The notes beneath the pieces were generated by a model that made no database searches, was not told the DNA's origin, and worked only from the letters and a program-made list of their open reading frames with translations. This document shows, one piece after another, positions 21,018 through 30,900 of a DNA stretch of 64,000 nucleotides. The position numbers were made by a program, and so were the translations under genes. Location: assembly GCA_037783415.1 (NCBI GenBank), contig JAZGTN010000193.1:62001-126000 (forward strand). The letters are read 5' to 3'. The first letter of the stretch is position 1; each line of letters opens with the position of its first letter. This stretch comes from Leptasterias polaris. Taxonomy: Eukaryota; Echinodermata; Asteroidea; Forcipulatida; Asteriidae.

Positions 21018-21619
21018 AGGCTAAGCAAAAAAAGAAAAGAGTTTCTCGTCCAGACTTTTTCAAAAAAGGAGGAGGCAGCTGCAGGGCGTTACTATTTACT
21101 ATTTTCTATTTTTAGCAATTTTTTTCCAAGATGGCTAAATATTCACAGATATTGTGCTATTTGAGTATACTGATGCAATTTATGACAAAACAAATGATTT
21201 GTAAGACCCTTCACTGCAAAATCGCAGCACCATCACCTTCGACAACAGTTGCTGTCCGCTCTGAAAAGAACGCCAAGCTGGGTTTGGTGCCAAGACACTG
21301 ATTAAGTCAGGAGAATCACTAACTTAACTAGCTAGCTACGGACTGCACACCTGAGAATATTGAAATGAGAGAGTTGGGAATTCTTGAGGCAAAGCTGCTA
21401 TTTTGGCCCTTCTAATTGGATTAAGGAGATTCAAAATATCAGAGATCCCACTCAGTTTTATCCCCAAAAATTGATTTCAGCTTTAAATCTTCAAAAAAAT
21501 CTGATTAAAATTTATTCTTTTTTCTATTCTGAAAATAGTAAATAGTAAACAAAAAGGAGGCGGCGGCCCAAAAGGAGGCGGGCGGGGTCGAGAAACTCGT
21601 TTCTTTTTTTACTTGGCCT
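21018..21619. mobile_element. 602-bp fold-back element, inverted relative to 13785-14397
   Basis: Starts AGGCTAAGCAAAAAAAGAAA, ends TTTTTTTACTTGGCCT. It shares CAAATGATTTGTAAGACCCT and CTGCACACCTGAGAATATT-type words with the first copy, in reverse order. Confidence 0.8.
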
Positions 21620-22739
21620 AATCTTAAAAGGCTTTAAACTTTTTTGTTTTTTGTTTTTTGTTTTCCATCTTTGTATTTGATTTTTTTTGTATTACCAAAA
21701 CAATAGTCAGTGCCGCCAAGTCCAACCTGTCCACTTCAATCGTAATGTGTAAGGATTTATCAATTCGCTGTCGTAGTCCAAAGACACTTCCTCCCGAGGT
21801 CACACTCTCACTCACTTCTTTGATATTTACTGGTTCATGCCATCACCGATGACTTAGTATGTACATGTAACAGTGCATTCGATTGTACACTCCTGTACTC
21901 GACACATGTCACAATTTCTAGTTACACTTATGTCGTATAACACTTTGAAAACCCGGCAAAAATAATGGTAACGGACGAACTTCAGCTTTGCAGCAGGCTG
22001 TAATCAGTTTAGTGACAATGCATTGTAGTGTATTTTGCAGTTATTTTTGGTTATCAATGCCAAGGAGAAATATGCAAATTACAAAACATGGCTTTCATGG
22101 CAACATGAAAAGTAGGCCTACAGTGTATAGCGTTATGCCAGAAATTGAAATCACACCCATGGGTTATGGCTGTTTGTGTGTACTGGACTGTGTAGACCAC
22201 AGTGCTGTAGTTGAGTCTACGTTGCCCGAGTCTGAGTCCTCGATCTCGGTAGGGTGGACTCAGACTCCAAGTCTGAGTCCACAAACAATGGACTTGAGAC
22301 CGGTTTAGAGTCTGGTGGACTAGTTTAATAGTATGGTTGCTGTCCGGTGACCTAGGGCTGATGTTATTATGGCTATGGCGGCAAATTGTAATGTGATTGA
22401 GTAGCATTTTACTTTAGACTAAGTGTAGCATGTGGTTTGAATCTTCTGTGAATGTACTTGGAACTGGATAGTACATGTACATCTTTAAGAATAAGATGAC
22501 GCCGACTTCCGTGACTGACAGCGTGAAGTCATGGTCCTCATCAAAGGAAGGCTACTGCCTTTAATAAAATCTGCTTTAGGTACGGAACAATTTTGGTTTG
22601 AAATGACAGGTATGAAACAACTAGGTACGAAATGACATGGTTAAATATTGTGGGTGCGAAACAACTTGGGTCGGAGGAAACGACCTGCTTTGGTTGGTTG
22701 GGATCACACCTGGTCACTAATGGCTTATCGAGTGTGAGA
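21620..22739. other. Mostly unrecognised
   Basis: Includes a small palindrome at 22255-22281 (GGACTCAGACT / AGTCTGAGTCC). A minus-strand frame at 21710-21830 could be a stray exon but is too short to call. The 5' end of the LINE may lie in the last 100 bp. Confidence 0.4.
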
Positions 22740-23277
22740 CACGCGCGTCGACGGGGGCTCCGTTATCGTCAGATTTTTTCCTGATTTATCCAGAATTTTC
22801 TGGAAGAATTTCTACTGGACTTTGAAAACATTATGTTTCTCCATCACTAAGACATAATTTTGACTTCCTTGCTGAATGATTGTGCTGCTTTTGTTACGTT
22901 TCTGATGATTGAGAGTCTGTGAGATTGTGCTTCACGACCATGCTTTATAAGTACATGTACTAATGTATTTACAACACACTGTGCACCAACTCGACCTACG
23001 GTTTAATTCACACATTGTCATTCAATAACTGCCAGTGACAATTACGAAGCCAGTTTTGTTCGACTATGTCTACCAGGTATTGTGTGCTCTAATTTATAAG
23101 TTCTCAAATGCAACACGATAGGTTGTTTTATTGTCCTTATCTTACCATTTATCGAGAAGTGAAGTCGAACTTTTAATATCGTAACTGTGTGAGTGTTTGG
23201 TTTCCACGTGTTGCCCAATTTCCGGACGTGAGCCATCTTGTATCATCGGGTGATTCTCACTACATTAACCCTCTACC

Positions 23278-23991
23278 ATGGCCGCAAAGAAAGACATGGC
23301 TGAGATTCGACTGGCACTCGAAGAGAATAGAGTGGCCCTGGCTGAGGTACTGGCTGTTACAAAAAGTAATGCTCAGAAACTTGAAAGTTTCCAGGCTTCA
23401 CTTGAGTTTGCGTCTGCACGTATAGACACGATTGAAAAAACAGCTATACCATCTTTGGAGGCAGAGGTTGAAACGGTGAGAAACAACTTCAAGCAGCAGT
23501 CTCTCATTGCAGAAACCAGAAGCATGCAATATAACATCGTCTTCATTAATCCACCACCATTCAACCCGGATATTTCAGAGCATGATGCAAAGGCTCGACG
23601 ACTCATCCAGTTATGTGGAGTTCCTGTAGCCAAAGCCAGCTCCATGTCTTTGAAAAGATCCCATCCCCTACCTACCCGCAGTTTTTCTGGAGCTACCAAG
23701 CAACCAGCAGCCAATTTTATTGTGGCATTCAACTCCTGGGACGATAAAGAATTGGTTCTTTCAGCTGCGAGGTCCAAGCCTACCTCGATGAGAGACATGA
23801 GGGTCATTACACAGTGGCCTAAGAAACTTAAGATGGCCCATGCTCAGCTGAAGACCTGTGATGAGGCTAAGGTGGCTAAGCAGAAGGGCACATCTTTCTT
23901 CGTCAAGATTAACTTTCGCATAGGTACTGTCAGTCTCGTTATTACCGACAAGATCATTAAAACCGTTAAAGCATGGACATTACCGGAATGA
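23278..23991 (+). CDS. LINE ORF1 protein (coiled coil plus RNA-binding-like domain)
   Basis: 237 aa. Residues about 5-80 are heptad-rich (IRLALEENRVALAEVLAVTK, IPSLEAEVETVRNNF), a likely trimerising coiled coil. The C-terminal part (about 90-237), with SMQYNIVF, FIVAFNSWDDKELVLSAAR and GTSFFVKINFRIG, has the layout of L1-ORF1-type RRM plus C-terminal domain. ORF1 proteins coat the element RNA. No CCHC zinc knuckle is present. The start at 23278 is the first ATG in frame and follows a long leader. Confidence 0.82.
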   Translation: MAAKKDMAEIRLALEENRVALAEVLAVTKSNAQKLESFQASLEFASARIDTIEKTAIPSLEAEVETVRNNFKQQSLIAETRSMQYNIVFINPPPFNPDISEHDAKARRLIQLCGVPVAKASSMSLKRSHPLPTRSFSGATKQPAANFIVAFNSWDDKELVLSAARSKPTSMRDMRVITQWPKKLKMAHAQLKTCDEAKVAKQKGTSFFVKINFRIGTVSLVITDKIIKTVKAWTLPE

Positions 23992-24249
23992 CTTTTGTTC
24001 CAAGGTAACTTATTATTATTTTTCACTGCTCCAAGATGCGGAGCCCCCCGTGTGAACTATCATGCTCGAATATAGCCATATGTTTTTTATACTTTTGCTA
24101 CTAGACTGCAGTTGTGTTCCTTATACTATGATAGTATACCCATATTCAATTCATTGGAATCGTGAATGTATGTATATTGTATGTGGGGATGTGTGCTTAT
24201 TACTGATATTCTTTTCCCCAGGTAACATGTATTATTGTATGTTTATTTT

Positions 24250-27200
24250 ATGTATGACCAAGAAACCTCCTTAGATTTTGATACGTGTCTTGCTGATTTA
24301 CTTGAAAATGATACTGAAAGTTCCAACTATGTGCCATCTCCGTACCAGCTTGATCACCCGACTATTACTAGTCCTTATGTCTCTTATCAAGATTTCAATG
24401 ACCAGATTGGCCATCTCAGCAATCCGATTATTTTTCTCCAGCTTAATATTTTTAGTTTACCTAGTAAATGGGATGATTTTAAAATGCATTTAGATTTGCT
24501 CAGCCTCAAAGGTAAAATTAGTTTTATTGCACTTTCTGAGACGTATCTAAATGACCGAAATTGTTGCAATTTTGATGATTTGCCAGGCTACCATCCTATA
24601 AGTTTATGTGAAAAACATCGCTCTGACAGGAAGGGAGGTGGTGTGGCCATTCTTATTGATAATCGTTTTAACTTTATTGTTCGAGAGGACTTATCTTATT
24701 TTTCCACTAGCATAGAACTTATTGCTGCTGAAATTCATCCTGGTACCAAAGATAGTTTTATTATTTGTTCAATGTATAGACCACCAGGTGTGGCCCTTTC
24801 TGAGCTGATACTGTTCAAAGATTTTTTGCTAAATTTATTTTTAAAAGTCAAACATTCTAAATCAAAAGCTTGTTATATTCTGGGTGACATAAATATTAAC
24901 TTGCTTAAATATGGCTGCCCTAGTTCATATGGCAACTTTGTGAGCGAATTTATTGATTGTCTTTTTGAGTATAACTATGTGCCTATGATATTAAGACCGT
25001 CTAGAATTGCCGGCGACAAATTTTCTTTGATTGATAATATTTTTACAAACAGAATAGATAGAAATGCTGCCTCTTTTATTATTAAAAGTGATCTTTCTGA
25101 CCATTTTATTTCAGTATATGCTTTTGAAAATGGAAGTATTCAACAGTCTGCTACTAACCTGAGTAAAACTATTAGAATTTTTAATACGGTTAATCGTCAA
25201 GCTTTTCATAGAATACTGTCCACCGTTAACTGGTCTCGTGTTTTTAATTCTCATCATGTTGATGATAAACTGAATGCTTTTACTGATATTTGGCAATCAG
25301 CTTTTGATCTGGCATTCCCACTTGTTCAAATTAAAATTTCTAGGCGTCAGTTGATACGATCCCCTTGGATGACACCAGGGTTATTGAAATCCTGTTGTAA
25401 CAAACAAAAGTACTATGCCTGTAGGAATAAGAACCTGAACAGTCTCATTTTTTATAGAAAGTATAATAATTTGTTTAATAAAATTAAACGTCATGCCAAA
25501 GTCACTTATTATCACAATAAGTTAAACGAACTTAAAGGTAATGCTAAAGAAACATGGCGTCTTCTTAATTTGATCACAAAGGGCAACAAATCGCCTTCAA
25601 AAATAAATGGTATTATTTTTAATAATGAGTTGCTCTCGAATTCTAATGATATTGCAGAGATACTTAATCAACATTTCTGTTCTGTAGGGGACATTACTTC
25701 CAAAACTGTTCCAGACTCTGACAAAGATTTTAATTATTATGTTAATTTAGCAAATTCCTCCACTAACTTTTTTTTTCTAACCCCAACTGATCCATGGGAA
25801 ATTGTTAAACTTGTTAAGAAATTTCATAACAAAAATAGTTCCGGCTCTGATGAAATTAGTAATTCTGTTTTGAAGGAAGTTATTGAAGTAGTATCAGCGC
25901 CATTATCAAATATTTTTAATACTTCCTTTAAGCAAGGCACTTTTCCTAACTTTTATAAATTAGCCAAAGTTGTCCCCGTTTTAAAAAAAGGTAATCCCCA
26001 GGATCCAGGCAATTACCGTCCTATCTCATTAATTAACACCTGCTCCAAAGTTTTGGAAAAACTTATGCACAGTCGAATTTTGTCTTTTCTTGATTCCCAA
26101 AACTTATTTTCTCCTAACCAGTATGGATTTCGTGCTGGTAGATCTACTGTCCATGCCATACTAGATTTTTATAATAATCTCTCAGATTCTGTCAACAAGG
26201 ATCCTTCAGAAATTTCTCTTGCAGTTTTTTTAGATATTAAGAAAGCATTTGACACTGTCAATCATCACATTTTATTACGTAAAATGCATTATTATGGTAT
26301 ACGTGGAATTGCACTCGATTGGTTTACAAGTTATTTATATGATCGTAAACAGTATGTTGTATTAGATGGTGTCAAATCCAGTACCTGTAATATCACTTGT
26401 GGAATACCCCAGGGGTCAACTTTAGGGCCATTGTTGTTTTTAATCTATGCTAATGATTTGCCCATGTGTTGCTCTTTGTTAAAACCAGTTCTCTTTGCTG
26501 ATGATACAACACTTTTTGCCTCTGGACAGAATTTGCAGGTGCTGGCTAATGCTGTTAATGATGAATTGAGGGTTCTGCAAGATTGGTTTAGAGCCAATAA
26601 GTTGAAAATCCATCCTGATAAAACTCATTATATCTGTTATTCATTGAAGCAAAGAGAACGGTTTTTGCCAGATGTCTTACTTTATCTAGAAAATGTTAGT
26701 ATTAAAAAGGTTTCTTCCACTACGTTTCTTGGTCTTGTTACTGATAAGAACATGCTCTGGAAGGAGCAAATTAACCTTGTTTGTAACAAATTGTCTAAAG
26801 GTAATTACATTATCAATAGAACAAAGAACATTGTGAGACTTAAAGACAGTTTGGCCATTTATAATAGTTTAGTTAATTCTTATTTAAACTATGGCCTCCT
26901 TGCTTGGGGTGGCATGATAAAGGTGTATCCCTCTTTTTTTAAAAGACTTAACACTCTTCAAAAAAAATGTATTCGCAATGCTTGTCATGTCCAGTATAAT
27001 ACACATACCTCTCCTCTTTGTTCCAAATACAAAATTCTGAAGCTGGAAGATATTTTTAATGTTCAAATTGGCATTCATTATTTTGATTATCTTAACGATC
27101 TCCTCCCGGTTAATTTAAGTTCTTCTTTATATTTTCCTTTAAATCGGGATTTACATTCTTTTACTACACGACAAGATAATCTCATTCGTACTCCTAATAT

Positions 27201-27405
27201 TTGCAGAGTTGATGTTGTCTCCTCCAATTATCGTTACATTCTACCTAAAATCGTTAACTCCCTTACTGATAGTCTGAGAAATGAATTTGCCAGTGTATCC
27301 AGGAATGTTATGCTTAGACATCTTAAAGAGTTCTTTCTGGACAATTATAAAGGTTTTCTTTGCACTAACTTAACATGTTATTCATGTAAAGCAGCGGGAC
27401 ATTAA
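24250..27405 (+). CDS. LINE ORF2: AP-like endonuclease and reverse transcriptase
   Basis: 1051 aa from the ATG at 24250; the frame is open a few codons further upstream. Endonuclease motifs: LNIFSLPSKWDDF, ALSETYL, GGGVAILID, CSMYRPPG, LGDININL, SDLSDH. Reverse-transcriptase motifs: NYRPISLINTCSKVLEKLM, QYGFRAGRST, FLDIKKAFDTVNH, GIPQGSTLGPLLFLIYAND, catalytic FADDTTLF, and TTFLGLVTDK. The C-terminus ends with a Cys-containing stretch CYSCKAAGH. No stops or frameshifts. The endonuclease nicks target DNA and the RT copies the element RNA from the nick. Confidence 0.96.
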   Translation: MYDQETSLDFDTCLADLLENDTESSNYVPSPYQLDHPTITSPYVSYQDFNDQIGHLSNPIIFLQLNIFSLPSKWDDFKMHLDLLSLKGKISFIALSETYLNDRNCCNFDDLPGYHPISLCEKHRSDRKGGGVAILIDNRFNFIVREDLSYFSTSIELIAAEIHPGTKDSFIICSMYRPPGVALSELILFKDFLLNLFLKVKHSKSKACYILGDININLLKYGCPSSYGNFVSEFIDCLFEYNYVPMILRPSRIAGDKFSLIDNIFTNRIDRNAASFIIKSDLSDHFISVYAFENGSIQQSATNLSKTIRIFNTVNRQAFHRILSTVNWSRVFNSHHVDDKLNAFTDIWQSAFDLAFPLVQIKISRRQLIRSPWMTPGLLKSCCNKQKYYACRNKNLNSLIFYRKYNNLFNKIKRHAKVTYYHNKLNELKGNAKETWRLLNLITKGNKSPSKINGIIFNNELLSNSNDIAEILNQHFCSVGDITSKTVPDSDKDFNYYVNLANSSTNFFFLTPTDPWEIVKLVKKFHNKNSSGSDEISNSVLKEVIEVVSAPLSNIFNTSFKQGTFPNFYKLAKVVPVLKKGNPQDPGNYRPISLINTCSKVLEKLMHSRILSFLDSQNLFSPNQYGFRAGRSTVHAILDFYNNLSDSVNKDPSEISLAVFLDIKKAFDTVNHHILLRKMHYYGIRGIALDWFTSYLYDRKQYVVLDGVKSSTCNITCGIPQGSTLGPLLFLIYANDLPMCCSLLKPVLFADDTTLFASGQNLQVLANAVNDELRVLQDWFRANKLKIHPDKTHYICYSLKQRERFLPDVLLYLENVSIKKVSSTTFLGLVTDKNMLWKEQINLVCNKLSKGNYIINRTKNIVRLKDSLAIYNSLVNSYLNYGLLAWGGMIKVYPSFFKRLNTLQKKCIRNACHVQYNTHTSPLCSKYKILKLEDIFNVQIGIHYFDYLNDLLPVNLSSSLYFPLNRDLHSFTTRQDNLIRTPNICRVDVVSSNYRYILPKIVNSLTDSLRNEFASVSRNVMLRHLKEFFLDNYKGFLCTNLTCYSCKAAGH

Positions 27406-27645
27406 TATCTTATGTTCAATTGTCATTTCATTAGTCGACCTAGGGATAGTTTATTATTTCTTTAGTATGCAATTTTACATGCAATAGTATTGTTTTATTA
27501 ATGTAGGGAACCAACTGCAGTTGGGTACTCCATTACAGGAGGGTCATACCTCCTCTGGATGTTACCCCCATTTGTACCTTATTTCATATTCTTTAACAAT
27601 TATAATGGTTGTTATCAATGTATTTCTAAGTTTGTTGTACAGATG

Positions 27646-27672
27646 GAAATAAAACAAACAAACAAACAAACT
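27646..27672 (+). repeat. LINE 3' tail, (AAAC)n
   Basis: AAAACAAACAAACAAAC follows the LINE 3' UTR. It marks the 3' end of the element, used as the RT priming end. Confidence 0.85.
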
Positions 27673-27849
27673 AATCAAAGCTGTTTTAAAACCATCCGGA
27701 AAGTCTTCATTTTGAACAGCTCTAATTGTAACGGTCAACTAATTTGAAATTTTATAATTGAAAATCTTGTTTATGTACCAAAGACAGCATTTGTTAACAT
27801 TCATTAACTTTGTGCGTTGTGTTTGAATCAGTTTCAGATTGTGGGAGAC

Positions 27850-27960
27850 ATGATGGGTGATTCAAACAGCGAGAATAAAAGAGGTGGCCACACCAAGAAG
27901 CCTGCTTACACCTTTACAACACATACTGAGGAAGTACAAGCGCTGGGAACAAGGTTTAAG
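27850..27960 (+). CDS. Hydrolase exon 1 (first coding)
   Basis: 37 codons from MMGDSNSENKRGG to ALGTRFK, donor GTAGTA. A TTTCAG acceptor at 27832-27837 puts the ATG 12 nt inside an exon, implying an upstream noncoding exon. Confidence 0.8.
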
Positions 27961-30900
27961 GTAGTACTATAAAATAAGACATTTGCTTGTGAACTTTTGA
28001 TATAACACTGACATGAGTGCAAATTAGCCATGAAACTGAACTCAACATTTTACTTGCCCCCCTGGAAGTTTTAGTTGCCTTTTTAATTTTAAACAAGTAT
28101 TGTCACAAATGTATCTTTCTGATGTATTAATGGTAGAGATCACAACCAGATCAATGGTGATATGAAGTTACATTCACCATGGAGCAATTGCTCCATGCAT
28201 TCACACACTCAAAAATTGATAAACACATTTAAAACAAATTATTATTCACATCTGAAAAGGACGAAATATTGGCATTTTAAACAAGTAGGTTGCACAGATT
28301 TAGGAGCCCAAAGGCAAGTTGAAAAGTGAAAAATAACATCAAACTAATAAACTGTTTTAATTTTGAACAGGTAGTGTACGCAGATGAAGGTGACAAGACT
28401 GGGCCGGTTATCCTATGTGTACATGGCGCACCAGCCACCCATAAATCTTACAGGCATCTCATACAGGGTCTTACTTCACATGGGTACAGGGTCATTTTAC
28501 CCAACTTGCCAGGTATGACATTGTTGTTGACAACGCCTAACCCTTACAGTACCAAAGCCCTCTGTTGAACCCTTTCACAATGCAGAGCGCACCTCCGCAC
28601 AAAGCATTGGGCCGATAGACCCCTTGAACTGAAGGCCTACACAGCTACATTCTGTAGATTTGAAACAAAATCTATGCGTGTAAAGATCAGGGCCTAATTT
28701 CATGGCTCTGCTTACAGTAAGCAAAGAATCGTCGCTAACGGAAGCAGGGAATTCCGCGCTTGCGTCAAGCGTATTTCACAGGTTAGCAGGTAATTTTTGC
28801 TTGTGTGATTGTGTAGTCCACGTTACTAGGCATTCTACGCTTACACAGCTAGCGCATAAATTTTGCAATTGCTCGGTAAGCTGAGAATGGTGCTAGCAAG
28901 CGCAGAATTCGGCGGTAAGCAGAGCCATGAAATTGGGCCCAAGTGTGTAGATCCCTCATAGTAGGCCAGCCAAAGTGTGAAATTACACTTTGGACGGCAT
29001 AGTTTGTTAATGGCTGGCATCCATGCTAGATGTATGGATCATGGGCTCAGGAAGACGATTAGGGTGGATGCCAAGCTTGTTTTTGAATTTTAAGGTCATT
29101 TTGAGGTCAAAAGGTCAAAAATCTAAATTTTCTAAATTTATATAATTTGTAATCACATTTAATAGATATATCCGAAAAATATAGTTTTAACTTCATATTT
29201 ATATCCCAAAGCTAAGTAATTAATGAATAAACGTTCAACTTGTGCACAAATGTATAGCAAAATAAAACGTAAAAGTATGATTTTCTTGAAAAGTGTACAT
29301 CTTGGGTATACCAACATTATTTGCACTCCCCATCTCAATGGTATATATATTTGTTGCAAACAACTTTTTTTTGAAAGGTTAACATACCCAGGCAGTTTTT
29401 GAAAAAAAACCAATTCATATAACACCTTTATGTTAGGTAAATTTGAGGTCAAAAAGGTCAAATAAGGTCAAAAATGAGTATTTTTGAAGTCGGTATATTT
29501 GTTAACCCGAATTAATAGATCTATCCATAAAATGTACTTTTAACTTCATGTTGATTAATAACATCTATGAAATGAATCGATACACTTTCATTTTGTAAAC
29601 AAAAGTATAGCAAAAGGAAACCTAAAGGTGTGATTTTCTCAAAAAGTGTATACATTGAGTACAACAAAGTTTTTTTCACTCCAGATCTCAATGGTGCATA
29701 ATAATGTTTGTTTCAAACAACTTTTTTCAAGGTAAAGGTACCCAGGCAGTTTTGATATCAACAAAAATCCATACCACACTTTCATATAATTTGATGATGT
29801 AATGAAAGAAGAAGGTATGTTCTTCAAGAAGTTAATTTAAACGTGTAGTGGTTTTATAATTTGTAGTTGTTTTTTATAATTTGACAACAACTTTGACAAA
29901 TATTTGTTTTCTTTGTACATCAGAATATTTATGTGCCCACCTGAGCTTTCTTAAAAGTCAATTTTTAGTCTACTGGCCAGCTGGGTTGTTGCAGTCAGTT
30001 GCGTCACATCCGCAGGCATAAGTGCACCTTAGGTCCTTTTTGAAGCAAGTGCATCGGGATGTCCTGCACTTTGATTTGCAGCCACAGGAAACTTGTTCAA
30101 GACACGCATCTGGGATAGGGGGTAGTCTTGTCCAGACAGCTTCCAGGTGACCTGACTCTTTCTTCCAAGCTAATGTATCAGTTGGAGGTGGGACATCTAT
30201 GTATTCCTGGTCTGCCTGAAGCCAAATCTTTGCCTGGTAGTTGGCGCGTACTGTATGAAGCTCCAGTGCATCTTTTGTTGGCGGTAACATCTCCAGACCC
30301 TTCTGCGCCTTACCAAAGAGTTGGAGTCTGGCATGGTTGATGGTTGGCAGCTCAGGTGCACCATATAAGTGACGAACAAACTGCTCAATGGGGGCAAGTT
30401 CTCCATCACGACCAATTCCTTTGACGAGTAGTGGTTGTTTCTCAAAGATTTTCCAGCACATTTTCTTTCCATGGCCATGGAAGGAGGAGGTTGTATCACA
30501 TCCCGGAAGGGCATGAAAGCTGAGTAGGTTATCCCTCACAGGTTGTGGGAGTCTCTCAGATACTGCATGTATTGGGTAGCATTTGCGCTTCTTTGCCGTT
30601 CCAGAGACCATCCAAACTTCTGTTGCTTTTGAAGTTATAAAGTGCACCAGAAGTAGCATCACATCTGTGTCCCTGCAGATGACCACCACTCTTTGATACC
30701 CATCAACTACTGCCTCAGATGCATGGAGTATCAACCTGGTGTCAGCCTCCTCATGGTTTCCTCGAAGCTTTACATCGTCTCTCCTCGTGGACCTGGCTTC
30801 TGTGTCATCAAGGAATCCACCGCCTGTTACCATCTCATATCTTTGCAGTAAATCCTTGCCCTTCTCTATAATGGCTTCTGACAAGAACTTGGCGAGATCA

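Larger units (their letters stand above)
22740..27676 (+). mobile_element. Full-length non-LTR retrotransposon (LINE), both ORFs intact
   Basis: Two intact ORFs in the right order and a 3' tail of AAAC units at 27651-27670. The 5' boundary is approximate: a GC-rich stretch (GACACGCGCGTCGACGGGGG) near 22738 looks like the start of the 5' UTR. No RNase H domain and no LTRs. RT motifs fit the CR1/L2/Jockey group; the clade was not determined. Intact ORFs suggest a young, possibly active copy. It lies in the same orientation as the hydrolase gene, just upstream of its first coding exon, so it may sit in that gene's 5' intron. Confidence 0.93.

Noticed and set aside
21624..21830. Minus-strand frame with an exon-like look (VSESVTSGGSVFGLRQRIDK) and a GTAATA donor
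   Set aside because: Only about 60 codons, no matching neighbouring exons and no family I recognise. It may be a stray or ancient exon but cannot be supported.
22054..22407. 117-codon minus-strand frame and its plus-strand overlap
   Set aside because: No domain, no splice context, and it overlaps a frame of similar length on the other strand; chance ORFs.
23042..23236. Minus-strand ORF in the LINE leader
   Set aside because: Overlaps the presumed LINE 5' UTR, no recognisable domain.
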